23,851 nucleotides of DNA from contig CALAMX010000132.1 in the NCBI GenBank assembly GCA_937925755.1, positions 1 through 23,851 of the forward strand, in the 5' to 3' direction. Positions 14,195 to 21,982 of the stretch are shown piece after piece. Position numbers and translations under genes: made by a program. This stretch comes from an uncultured Burkholderiales bacterium (GTDB taxonomy: Bacteria; Pseudomonadota; Gammaproteobacteria; Burkholderiales; Thiobacillaceae). The notes below the pieces were generated by a model that saw nothing but the letters and a program-made list of their open reading frames with translations, made no database searches and was not told the origin of the DNA. Each line of letters begins with the position of its first letter. Position 1 is the stretch's first letter.

Positions 14195-14211
14195 AAACCG
14201 AAAGGAGCGAC

Positions 14212-14598
14212 ATGCGTCATTACGAGATCGTTTTCATCGTCCATCCGGATCAGAGTGAGCAGGTGCCCGCGATGGTCGAGCGTTACAAGACCTTCATCAC
14301 CGGCAACGGTGGGCGTATCCACCGGCTGGAGGATTGGGGGCGCCGCCAGCTCGCCTACACCATCCAGAAGGTACACAAGGCCCACTACGTGCTCATGAAC
14401 ATCGAGTGCGACCTGGCCACTCTTCGCGAGCTGGAACACGGCTTTCGCTTCAACGACGCAATCCTGCGCCACCTCATCATCGCCCGCGAAGAGGCGATCA
14501 CTACGCCTTCGCCGATGATGAAGGAGGAGAAGGCGCGCAACCTCCTGGGCCCACAGCCGGAGGCCGCCGCGACCGAACCGGCCGGGACCGCTGCCTGA
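14212..14598 (+). CDS. rpsF: 30S ribosomal protein S6
   Basis: S6 binds 16S rRNA as a dimer with S18 on the platform. The product is 128 residues. It starts MRHYEIVFIVHPDQSEQVPAM and contains GRIHRLEDWGRRQLAYTIQK and HYVLMNIEC, then FRFNDAILRHLI. The tail after about residue 100 is acidic and alanine-rich. AAAGGAGCGAC gives a strong ribosome-binding site. The order rpsF-priB-rpsR-rplI is conserved in beta- and gammaproteobacteria. Confidence 0.98.
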   Translation: MRHYEIVFIVHPDQSEQVPAMVERYKTFITGNGGRIHRLEDWGRRQLAYTIQKVHKAHYVLMNIECDLATLRELEHGFRFNDAILRHLIIAREEAITTPSPMMKEEKARNLLGPQPEAAATEPAGTAA

Positions 14599-14605
14599 CG
14601 CGCGA

Positions 14606-14911
14606 GTGTTCGCCAACCGACTGGAGATCGGCGGCCGCGTCCTGGAGAGCAGTGGCCTGCGTCACACCCCGGCGGGCCTGCCCAGCGTCCAGCTCAGGCT
14701 CGCCCATGTCTCACAGCAGCGTGAGGGAGGCCGCGAGCGTGAGGTCAACTGCGAGGTCGAGGCGATCGCCTTCGGCGAGACCGCGATGGCCCTTGCCCGG
14801 ATGGCCACTGGCAGCCTGCTCAACCTGACTGGTTTCGTCGACCGCCGCGGTATGCGCAACCCTCAGCTCACCCTACACATCACTGGATATGAATTGATCA
14901 AGGAGTCCTGA
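14606..14911 (+). CDS. priB: Primosomal replication protein N
   Basis: PriB is a dimeric OB-fold protein that binds ssDNA and helps PriA and DnaT reload DnaB at stalled forks. The product is 101 residues (104 in E. coli). Readable features are NRLEIGGRVLESS, the TPAGLPSVQLRLAH strand pair and LLNLTGFVDRRGMRNPQLTLHI. The start is GTG, 7 bp after the rpsF stop, without a clear ribosome-binding site, so coupling is likely. The sequence is divergent, as usual for PriB; placement between rpsF and rpsR settles the call. Confidence 0.93.
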   Translation: MFANRLEIGGRVLESSGLRHTPAGLPSVQLRLAHVSQQREGGREREVNCEVEAIAFGETAMALARMATGSLLNLTGFVDRRGMRNPQLTLHITGYELIKES

Positions 14912-14912
14912 A

Positions 14913-15197
14913 ATGGCCTTATTTCGCAAGAAAGCCGACAAAGCCCGCGACAAGAGGGCCAAGTCCGGCAGTGGCGCCCTGTTCCGCCGCAAGAAGTTCT
15001 GCCGCTTCACCGCCGAGGGGGTGAAGGAGATCGACTACAAGGATGTCGACCTGCTGAAGGATTTCATCACCGAGCAGGGCAAGATCATCCCCTCGCGTAT
15101 CACCGGCACCCGTGCCCATTACCAGCGGCAACTGTCCACGGCCATCAAACGCGCCCGTTTCCTGGCCCTGCTGCCTTACACGGATCTGCACAAGTAA
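14913..15197 (+). CDS. rpsR: 30S ribosomal protein S18
   Basis: S18 partners S6 on the 30S platform. The product is 94 residues, longer than the 75 of E. coli because of a lysine- and arginine-rich N-terminal extension of about 20 residues. The core has RRKKFCRFTAEGVKEIDYKD, KIIPSRITGTRAHYQRQLS and IKRARFLALLPYTDLHK. AAGGAG lies inside the end of priB, one base separates the two genes, and translation is probably coupled. Confidence 0.98.
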   Translation: MALFRKKADKARDKRAKSGSGALFRRKKFCRFTAEGVKEIDYKDVDLLKDFITEQGKIIPSRITGTRAHYQRQLSTAIKRARFLALLPYTDLHK

Positions 15198-15210
15198 GAG
15201 GGAGGCGACC

Positions 15211-15657
15211 ATGGAAATCATCCTGATGGAAAAGGTGGTCAACCTCGGTAACCTGGGCGACGTGGTCAAGGTCAAGGACGGCTATGCCCGCAACTACCTA
15301 ATCCCACAAGGCAAGGCCAAACGCGCCACGAAGGCGAACATTGAGGAATTCGCTGCCCGTAAGGCAGAGCTCGAGCGACTCGCGGCCGAGAAACTGGCCG
15401 CCGCCCAGACACGCGCCGAGAAACTGACGGGATATGTGCTCACCATTGCCCAGAAGGCCGGTGTGGACGGCCGCCTGTTCGGCTCCGTCACCAACGTCGA
15501 CATCGCCGAGGCCCTGCAGGCTCAGGGCTTTGACGTGGTCCGTGCCGAGGTGCGCATGCCCGCTGGCCCGTTCAAGATGGTGGGTGAGTACGAGGTGACC
15601 CTCGCCTTGCACAGCGACGTTGAGGTGCCGATCAAGGTCTGCGTGGTGGCGGAGTAG
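15211..15657 (+). CDS. rplI: 50S ribosomal protein L9
   Basis: L9 is an elongated two-domain protein at the base of the L1 stalk. The product is 148 residues (149 in E. coli). The N-terminal domain reads MEIILMEKVVNLGNLGDVV and GYARNYLIPQGKA. A long charged helix (about residues 41-75, rich in A, E, K and R) links it to the C-terminal domain with DGRLFGSVTN and GEYEVTLALHSDVEV. ATG 15211 follows GAGGGAGGCGACC; the frame upstream lies inside rpsR. Confidence 0.98.
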   Translation: MEIILMEKVVNLGNLGDVVKVKDGYARNYLIPQGKAKRATKANIEEFAARKAELERLAAEKLAAAQTRAEKLTGYVLTIAQKAGVDGRLFGSVTNVDIAEALQAQGFDVVRAEVRMPAGPFKMVGEYEVTLALHSDVEVPIKVCVVAE

Positions 15658-15700
15658 TAAGCGCTCACGATCCGATAAACGCAGTCAATGATCTGGAGGT

Positions 15701-15722
15701 AAGGGCCGCGGATGCGGCCCTT
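15701..15722 (+). terminator. Hairpin terminator after rplI
   Basis: AAGGGCCGC (15701-15709) and GCGGCCCTT (15714-15722) form a perfect 9-bp stem around a GGAT loop. The following GTCGTTTCC is only moderately T-rich, so termination may be partial. Its place 44 bp after rplI suits an operon end before dnaB. The rest of 15658-15787 shows no clear promoter. Confidence 0.55.
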
Positions 15723-15787
15723 GTCGTTTCCATCCCCGCCCGCTACGCTAGCGCTCCCCGTTCATCTGGCACACCCTAATCCCAACC

Positions 15788-17170
15788 ATGCCCGCCGTCC
15801 TCGACCCGCAGCTCGCTACCATCAAACTGCCGCCGCACTCGCTCGAGGCCGAACAGTCCGTCCTAGGAGGAATCCTGCTGGAGAACTGGGCTTGGGACCG
15901 GGTGGCCGATCTGCTCAACGAGCAGGACTTTTATGCCGCCGCGCACCGCGCCATCTGGCGGCAGATCAGTCGGCTGATCGACGAGGGCAAGCCCGCCGAT
16001 GTCATCACCGTGGCCGAGGCCCTGGCCTCGCACAACCAGTTGGAGGAGGTCGGGGGGCTCGCCTACCTGTCGGACCTCGCCAACAACACCCCTTCGGCGG
16101 CCAATATCCGCCGCTATGCCGAGATCGTGCGCGAGCGCTCGGTGCTGCGCAAGCTCGCCGAGGTGGGCGTGAGAATCAGCGAGTCGGCCTACCACCCAGC
16201 CGGACGTTCTGCCGCGCAGATTCTCGACGAGGCCGAGGCAAGTGTGTTTGAGATTCGCGAGGCAGGTGCCCGCGGAGGCCAGGGTTTTCTAGAATTGAAG
16301 CCGCTGCTGATCGAGGCGGTAAACCGCATCGACGAGCTCTACAACCGCGATAACCCGAGCGATGTGACCGGGGTGCCGACCGGCTTTACCGACCTGGACG
16401 CAAAGACCTCCGGGCTGCAGCCGGGGGACCTGATCATCGTCGCCGGCCGGCCCTCCATGGGCAAGACCGCTTTCTCGCTCAACATCGCCGAGAACGTGGC
16501 GCTGGAGGCAAAACTACCGGTGGCAGTGTTCAGCATGGAGATGGCGGCCAGCCAACTGGTGATGCGCATGCTCGGCTCGGTCGGCCGGCTCGACCAGCAC
16601 AAGCTGCGCACGGGCCGCATCGGCGACGAGGAGTGGCACAAGCTTACCTATGCCATCGGCGTGCTGGACGAGGCACCGATCTACATCGACGAGTCTCCGG
16701 GGCTGACAGCCATGGAGGTGCGCGCTCGTGCGCGACGGTTGGCGCGCCAGTGCAAGGACGGGCGTCTGGGGCTGATCGTGCTCGACTACTTGCAGCTGAT
16801 GTCTGGCACCGGCAGCGGCGAGAACCGCGCCACCGAGCTCTCGGAGATCTCACGCTCGCTCAAGGGCTTGGCGAAAGAGCTGCACGTGCCAGTGATCGCC
16901 CTCTCTCAGCTCAACCGCGCGCTCGAACAGCGCCCCAACAAGCGGCCGGTGATGTCGGACTTGCGCGAGTCGGGGGCGATCGAGCAAGACGCCGACGTGA
17001 TCCTGTTCATCTACCGCGACGAGGTCTACAATCCAGACAGCGCGGATCGCGGCACGGCGGAGATCATCATCGGTAAACAGCGCAACGGCCCGACCGGCAC
17101 CGTGCGCCTGACTTTCCTCAGCGAGTATACGCGCTTCGAGAACTATGCCGCGGGCTTGCCCGTTGCTTAG
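15788..17170 (+). CDS. dnaB: Replicative DNA helicase DnaB
   Basis: DnaB is the hexameric fork helicase. The product is 460 residues (471 in E. coli). The N-terminal domain has PHSLEAEQSVLGGIL (17-30). The RecA-like domain has Walker A GRPSMGKT (220-227), MEMAASQLVMRM, Walker B LIVLDYLQL (329-337, Asp333), SQLNR (373-377) and SDLRESGAIEQDADVI. No intein interrupts these motifs, a common intein site in DnaB. There is no strong ribosome-binding site before the ATG. It follows the priB-containing operon and precedes alr. Confidence 0.98.
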   Translation: MPAVLDPQLATIKLPPHSLEAEQSVLGGILLENWAWDRVADLLNEQDFYAAAHRAIWRQISRLIDEGKPADVITVAEALASHNQLEEVGGLAYLSDLANNTPSAANIRRYAEIVRERSVLRKLAEVGVRISESAYHPAGRSAAQILDEAEASVFEIREAGARGGQGFLELKPLLIEAVNRIDELYNRDNPSDVTGVPTGFTDLDAKTSGLQPGDLIIVAGRPSMGKTAFSLNIAENVALEAKLPVAVFSMEMAASQLVMRMLGSVGRLDQHKLRTGRIGDEEWHKLTYAIGVLDEAPIYIDESPGLTAMEVRARARRLARQCKDGRLGLIVLDYLQLMSGTGSGENRATELSEISRSLKGLAKELHVPVIALSQLNRALEQRPNKRPVMSDLRESGAIEQDADVILFIYRDEVYNPDSADRGTAEIIIGKQRNGPTGTVRLTFLSEYTRFENYAAGLPVA

Positions 17171-17284
17171 GGCTCGGTGGCGGCGGCTGGGCGCGAAGTG
17201 CAGGTGATGTGATGCAGCGCTGGCGGTCACCAAAGCGATCTCGAAGGACTGACGACTTAAGCTGGTTTGCTGGGCCAGACGCCC

Positions 17285-18358
17285 ATGAACCGTAGACCCT
17301 TGATCGCGCGCATCGACACGACGGCGTTGACGCACAACCTGGGTGTGGCGCGGCGCCTGGCGGGCAGGGCGCGCATCCTCGCCGTCATCAAGGCGAATGG
17401 CTATGGTCACGGGCTCGCGCGGGTGGCCGACGCTCTGCGCGCGGCTGATGGTTTCGCGGTGCTGACCCTAGACGAGGCAGCGGCGCTGCGTTCGCAGGGT
17501 TATACGCATCCTATCGTCTTGCTGGAGGGCTGGTTCCACTCCGACGAGCTACCGGAGATCGCGCGGCTGCGGCTACGGCCGGTGGTGCACCGCGAGGACC
17601 AGGCCGAGGTGCTCACCAGGGCACGTCTGGACAATCGCGTCGACGTCCTGGTCAAGGTCGATACCGGCATGCACCGCCTGGGCCTGCCGCCACAGCGCGT
17701 CAAGGCGGTGGTCGAGCGTCTGCGCGCCGCCCCCCAGGTTGGCGGCATCACGCTCATGACCCATTTCGCCAGCGCCGACGAGCCGGCGAGCGGCGTGGCC
17801 GAGCAATGCGCCCGCTTCCAGGCCGCCACTGAGGGCCTGGGCCTGCCCGTCACCCTGGCCAACTCGGCGGCCCTGCTGCGCTATCCGGAGACCTTGGGCG
17901 ATTGGGTGCGTCCTGGCATCATGCTCTATGGGGTATCGCCTTTCGCGGCACAGACCGGTGAAGACCTGGGCCTCATCCCAGCGATGACGCTGGAATCCGC
18001 CCTGATCGCCGTGCAGAACGTGCGCAAGGGCGAGGGGGTGGGCTACGGGCCCGCCTTCGTCGCCCCGCGCGACCTGCGCGTAGGTGTCGTGGCCTGCGGC
18101 TATGCCGACGGTTACCCACGCCACGCCAACACGGGCACCCCCATCCTGGTGGAGGGTCGGCTGACGCGCACCCTGGGTCGAGTGTCCATGGACATGCTGG
18201 CGGTGGACTTGAGCGCGGTGCCAGGCGCCCATGTGGGCAGTCCGGTGCGGCTTTGGGGGCCGGGGTTGCCGGTGGAGACGGTCGCGGGGGCAGCAGGGAC
18301 CATCGCCTATGAGCTGCTCACGGCGATCTCGCCGCGGGTGCGCGTGGAGGCGGTTTGA
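17285..18358 (+). CDS. alr: Alanine racemase
   Basis: This PLP enzyme interconverts L- and D-alanine for peptidoglycan. From the ATG at 17285 the product is 357 residues (359 in E. coli). The PLP lysine is K36 in AVIKANGYGHG; the second catalytic base is the tyrosine in GVGYGPAF (Y254 counted from the alternative TTG, about 248 here). Other blocks are KVDTGMHRLG, ANSAALLRYP and VRPGIMLYG. A TTG at 17267 would add six residues, without better support. Neither start has a clear ribosome-binding site. The 114-bp gap from dnaB shows no evident signal. Confidence 0.97.
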   Translation: MNRRPLIARIDTTALTHNLGVARRLAGRARILAVIKANGYGHGLARVADALRAADGFAVLTLDEAAALRSQGYTHPIVLLEGWFHSDELPEIARLRLRPVVHREDQAEVLTRARLDNRVDVLVKVDTGMHRLGLPPQRVKAVVERLRAAPQVGGITLMTHFASADEPASGVAEQCARFQAATEGLGLPVTLANSAALLRYPETLGDWVRPGIMLYGVSPFAAQTGEDLGLIPAMTLESALIAVQNVRKGEGVGYGPAFVAPRDLRVGVVACGYADGYPRHANTGTPILVEGRLTRTLGRVSMDMLAVDLSAVPGAHVGSPVRLWGPGLPVETVAGAAGTIAYELLTAISPRVRVEAV

Positions 18359-18382
18359 GCGGTTTCTGAGCTGCCGTATACT
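18355..18382 (+). promoter_or_regulatory. Candidate promoter upstream of trpC
   Basis: TTGAGC (18355-18360) and TATACT (18377-18382) are separated by 16 bp; four and five of six positions match consensus. The -35 overlaps the alr stop codon. A start near 18389 would give a leader of about 165 nt before trpC. Function is inferred from the sequence and position. Confidence 0.45.
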
Positions 18383-18512
18383 AGTGCGCATGGCCGGCTT
18401 GACCATTGCGACCCAGGAATCTGACCGCAAGTTGCGCCCGAGTTGTACGGGGCAGCAGGCGCGGGCGCTGGTCTGGGCACTACGCGCGGCCCGCCAAGCC
18501 CGCACTCGGCCC

Positions 18513-18529
18513 GACCCATGGGGTCTTTT
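18513..18529 (+). other. Small hairpin plus T4 before trpC
   Basis: GACCC (18513-18517), ATG loop and GGGTC (18521-18525) are followed at once by TTTT. The stem is only 5 bp, so it is at best a weak terminator or attenuator. It ends 23 nt before the trpC start. No tandem Trp codons are seen nearby; single TGG codons occur in the small frame 18390-18560. Confidence 0.25.
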
Positions 18530-18552
18530 ACCCTTGCGCGAGGCGGTGGCCG

Positions 18553-19431
18553 GTGTCTGACATCTTGAAGCGTATCCTCGCCGTCAAACACGACGAGATT
18601 GCCGCCAGCCGGCGCGAGGAGCCCCTGGAGGCCTTGCGTGAGGCGGCACAGTGGGCACCGCCGCCACGCGATTTCGTTGGCGCGCTGCGCGAACACATCG
18701 AACGGGGCAAGCCGGCGGTCATTGCCGAGATCAAGAAGGCCAGCCCCAGCAAGGGGGTGCTGCGCGAGGACTTCCGGCCGGCTGAGATTGCCACGAGTTA
18801 TGCGCGCGCCGGCGCGGCCTGTCTGTCGGTGCTGACCGATCGGCAGTTTTTCCAAGGCGCGCCGGAATTCTTGCGCGCGGCGCGCGACGCCTGCGATCTG
18901 CCGGTATTGCGCAAGGATTTTGTCATCGACCCCTACCAGGTCTTCGAGGCGCGGGTCATGGGGGCGGATGCCATCCTGTTGATCGTCGCCGCCTTCGAGG
19001 TTCATGGCGCTGTCGCCGGGGAGGGACATTACAACCTGGCGGCCCTGCACGAGCTGGAGGCGCTGGCCCACAGCCTGGGGATGGCCGTGCTGGTCGAGGT
19101 GCACGACGCCGCCGAACTCGCGGCGGCCCTCACCCTCAAGACCCCGCTCATCGGCATCAACAACCGTAATCTGCGCACCTTCGAGACCCGGCTCGAGACC
19201 ACGCTCAAGTTGCTGCCCCGGATACCCGTCCAGTCGATCCAGGCCGGTGAGCGCATCGTCGTCACCGAATCGGGCATTCTGACACGTGAGGACGTCGAAC
19301 GGATGCGTAGCCATGGCGTGCACGCCTTCTTGGTGGGCGAGGCCTTCATGCGTGCAGCGGACCCGGGTGCCGAGCTCGCCCGTCTGTTCGGCACGGAAGC
19401 GGTTCGCTCGAACGCGTCCAAAGCGGGCTGA
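18553..19431 (+). CDS. trpC: Indole-3-glycerol phosphate synthase
   Basis: The enzyme closes the indole ring in tryptophan synthesis from CdRP. From GTG 18553 the product is 292 residues, longer than the usual 260-275. The TIM-barrel motifs are AEIKKASPSKG (59-69, catalytic lysine region), LRKDFVIDPYQV (119-130), LVEVHDAAEL, IGINNRNLRTFE and VVTESGI. The frame runs further upstream, but VSDILKRILAVK matches the family start. About 12 extra residues near 149-162 (EVHGAVAGEGHYN) and a few near 225-233 account for the length. trpD, its common neighbour, is absent here. Confidence 0.96.
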   Translation: MSDILKRILAVKHDEIAASRREEPLEALREAAQWAPPPRDFVGALREHIERGKPAVIAEIKKASPSKGVLREDFRPAEIATSYARAGAACLSVLTDRQFFQGAPEFLRAARDACDLPVLRKDFVIDPYQVFEARVMGADAILLIVAAFEVHGAVAGEGHYNLAALHELEALAHSLGMAVLVEVHDAAELAAALTLKTPLIGINNRNLRTFETRLETTLKLLPRIPVQSIQAGERIVVTESGILTREDVERMRSHGVHAFLVGEAFMRAADPGAELARLFGTEAVRSNASKAG

Positions 19432-19572
19432 TTTCTTCCTTTACCTACAAGGCAACAGCGCCGAATCCATGTCGCCCGCGCTGAAGCTTGAACGACGCGC
19501 ATGCCCTCCGCAGTGGTCCGGCGGTGTCGATTATAGGACGAATGACGTTGTGGGTTAAACTCCACACGATGT

Positions 19573-20793
19573 ATGCGCACCGTGATGAGCTTCCTGTTAC
19601 TGTTTCCACTCGCTTGGTTGGCTCTGGTCGCTGGCACCTTGCTGTGGTACCGGCGCGGCCTCATGGCCCTGTGGCGGGAGCCGGTGCTCGACCAGCCGGT
19701 GCTGATCATCGAGAGCGACGACTGGGGGGCGGGGCCGGTCGAGAGCCAGACGCAGGCCCTCAATCGCCTGGTGGATCTGTTGACCCGATTCAGAGACTGC
19801 GACGGGCGACCTCCGGTGATGACTCTCGCCCTTGTGTTGGCGGGGCCGGATGGACCGGCCATCCGCCGCGAAGGCCACTATCGCTGCCGGACCCTGGAAG
19901 ACCCGGTCTTCGCTCCGTTGCGTGCGGCCATCGAACGCGGGCGGCGGGCCGGGGTGTTCGCCCTGCAGCTGCACGGCATGGAACACTACTGGCCGCCGGC
20001 CTTGATGGCGAGCCCAGACCCCAGCGTCAGGGCCTGGCTGGAGTCTGACTCGCTGCCCGCCACGGAACGCCTGCCCGCGCATCTGCAAAGCCGTTGGACC
20101 GACGCCTCGGTGCTGCCCTCGCGCCCTTTGTCGGACGAGGCGATCGCGGCAGCGGTGCGCGAGGAGGTGGCGTTGTTCGAACGGCTCTTTGGCGAGAGAC
20201 CGCGGGTGGCCGTGCCGCCCACCTTCGTCTGGGACGCACGCGTCGAGGCGGCCTGGGCCCGCGCGGGAGTAGAGGTAGTGGTGACGCCGGGTCTGCGCAG
20301 CCGCTGCCGCAATGCCGCCGGATTGCCCGACTGCGACAGCGGCCCCATCGTCAATGGACAGTCCGGGCCAGGTGTCCGCTATGTCGTGCGCGACGCTTAC
20401 TTCGAGCCGGAGCGTGGTCACCGGGCCGCCCAGGGGCTGGCCGCCCTGCGGCGCAAATGGGCCCAGCGCCGGCCTTGTCTGTTGGAGACCCACCGCAGCA
20501 ACTTCATCGGCGAGGCGGCGACGGCCGAGCAGGCACTGGCGGCGTTGGGCGAATTGATCGAACAGGCCCTGCACCTCTATCCTGAGCTCAGGTTCCTGGA
20601 TACGGCTACCTTGGCCTCCATCTACCTCTCGCCAGGGCGGGCGGCCACAGGATTCTCTACCCGCTTTGCCGCCTGGCGCGCACGGGTGCGTGAGCTGCGC
20701 GGATTCATGCGCTGCGCCAAGCTCGCGGGCCTGGCCTGGCTGTTCAATCCCCGCTTGACCCCAGCAGGCGGGCAGGCGGTGCACCCGGCGTGA
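19573..20793 (+). CDS. Membrane-anchored polysaccharide-deacetylase-like protein
   Basis: I do not recognise a named gene. The product is 406 residues. Residues 5-26 are a hydrophobic segment without a cleavage motif, so the protein is probably anchored in the inner membrane. The remainder resembles the NodB/CE4 deacetylase fold: a DD pair in LIIESDDWGAG (D49, D50), HGMEH (H134, H138; same spacing as the HSxxH metal motif), PPTFVWD (about 214-220) and ETHRSNF (H306). These could form an Asp-His-His metal site. The start is uncertain (19573 or 19585) and lacks a ribosome-binding site. The next gene, 4 bp on, is a glycosyltransferase, so a role in surface-glycan modification is inferred. Confidence 0.6.
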   Translation: MRTVMSFLLLFPLAWLALVAGTLLWYRRGLMALWREPVLDQPVLIIESDDWGAGPVESQTQALNRLVDLLTRFRDCDGRPPVMTLALVLAGPDGPAIRREGHYRCRTLEDPVFAPLRAAIERGRRAGVFALQLHGMEHYWPPALMASPDPSVRAWLESDSLPATERLPAHLQSRWTDASVLPSRPLSDEAIAAAVREEVALFERLFGERPRVAVPPTFVWDARVEAAWARAGVEVVVTPGLRSRCRNAAGLPDCDSGPIVNGQSGPGVRYVVRDAYFEPERGHRAAQGLAALRRKWAQRRPCLLETHRSNFIGEAATAEQALAALGELIEQALHLYPELRFLDTATLASIYLSPGRAATGFSTRFAAWRARVRELRGFMRCAKLAGLAWLFNPRLTPAGGQAVHPA

Positions 20794-20797
20794 GCGC

Positions 20798-21976
20798 ATG
20801 GACGGCGATGCCAAGCAGCCATTGATGAGCGACAACACCCCACTGCTGATGATCACCGAGCTGTTCCTGCCCACCAAGGGGGGGACGGCGGTGTCCTTCG
20901 ACGACGATTTCCGCCGTCTGGGCGGCAAGACGGTGCACATTGTCACCGCCGATGTGCCGGGGGCGGCCGAGTTCGACCAGACCCACCCGAACACCATCCA
21001 CCGGCTCGAACTCAAGCGTAACCCCTGGCTGCGGCCGGAGTCGCTGGTGATCTATTCCAAGCTGTTCGGCAAGGCGCTGACCCTGGCCGCCCGCCACCGC
21101 TTCCGGGCCGTCTTTGCCGGGCGGGCGCTGCCGGAGGGCATCGTCGCCTGGGCGGTGGGGCGCATGATCGGCGCCAAGGTGCTGATCTATGCCCACGGTG
21201 AGGAGCTCACGGGCTGGGGGCGAGGCCGGAAGTTCAAGACCATGTGCTTCGCCCTGCGCCGTGCCGACCACATCCTGGCCAACAGCGACTTCACCCGCGA
21301 GACCCTGATCGCCCTGATCGGCGTGCGGCCGGAGCGTATCGTCATGACCTATCCGACCGTGGACGTCGAACGCATGCGCCCGGGGCTCCCTTTCCAGGAC
21401 CTGCGTCAGGGCCTGGGACTCACCGATGGACAACGGCTCATCCTGTCGGTGGGGCGGCTGCAACGGCGCAAGGGCTTCGATCAGGTGGTGCGCGCCTTGC
21501 CCGGGTTGCTGCGGCGGGGGCTAGACGTGCACTACGCCATCGTCGGCATCGGCGAGGATCGCGATTATCTCGAGGGTCTGGCGCAGGAAATGGGGGTGCG
21601 CGAGCGTGTGCACCTGCTCGGCCACGTTTCCATGGAGGAGTTGCCGCGCTGGTACAACGCCTGCGACCTCTTCGCCATGCCCAACCGGGATATCAACGGC
21701 GATACCGAGGGCTTTGGCCTGGTCTACATGGAGGCCAATGCCTGTGCCAAGCCGGTCATCGCTGGGCGCGCCGGCGGCACCGGTTCGGCCGTGGAGGACG
21801 GGCGCAACGGGCTGCGGGTGGACGGCGAGCGCGTGCAGGCAGTGGAGGAGGGCATCGCCTATCTGCTGGAACATCCGGAGGAGGCCGAGCGCATGGGCCG
21901 CTATGGGCGTGAGCGCACGGTTAGCCGTTTCACCTCGGACCAGCGCGCCGAGATCATCCGCCGGCTGATCGGCTGA
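20798..21976 (+). CDS. Glycosyltransferase, GT4-like (GT-B fold)
   Basis: The product is 392 residues and probably transfers a sugar from a nucleotide donor to a glycan or lipid acceptor at the cytosolic face of the membrane. The N-terminal domain begins PLLMITELFLPTKGGT with the glycine-rich loop and has YAHGEELTG (131-139). The C-terminal donor domain has LSVGRLQRRKGFD (216-228) and the EX7E motif EGFGLVYME (E304, E312), followed by KPVIAGRAGGT. The start may be 20798 or 20825. It follows the deacetylase-like gene by 4 bp. Donor and acceptor cannot be read from sequence. Confidence 0.9.
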   Translation: MDGDAKQPLMSDNTPLLMITELFLPTKGGTAVSFDDDFRRLGGKTVHIVTADVPGAAEFDQTHPNTIHRLELKRNPWLRPESLVIYSKLFGKALTLAARHRFRAVFAGRALPEGIVAWAVGRMIGAKVLIYAHGEELTGWGRGRKFKTMCFALRRADHILANSDFTRETLIALIGVRPERIVMTYPTVDVERMRPGLPFQDLRQGLGLTDGQRLILSVGRLQRRKGFDQVVRALPGLLRRGLDVHYAIVGIGEDRDYLEGLAQEMGVRERVHLLGHVSMEELPRWYNACDLFAMPNRDINGDTEGFGLVYMEANACAKPVIAGRAGGTGSAVEDGRNGLRVDGERVQAVEEGIAYLLEHPEEAERMGRYGRERTVSRFTSDQRAEIIRRLIG

Positions 21977-21982
21977 ACGGCC

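Noticed and set aside
15788..17170. Intein or insertion in dnaB
   Set aside because: Walker A, Walker B and the SQLNR region are contiguous and the length is normal for DnaB, so nothing is inserted.
17171..17284. Gap between dnaB and alr as a regulatory region
   Set aside because: No convincing promoter, hairpin or ribosome-binding site is visible in these 114 bp.
19432..19572. Gap between trpC and the deacetylase-like gene as a promoter or small gene
   Set aside because: It contains GATTATAGG and a 5-bp TGTGG/CCACA inverted repeat just before the start, but no -35 at a proper distance and no coding frame of note.
19597..21015. A 472-codon open frame on the - strand
   Set aside because: It is antisense to the deacetylase-like gene and the start of the glycosyltransferase, which have recognisable motifs on the + strand. 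Long antisense frames are expected in GC-rich DNA, and its product shows no family motif.
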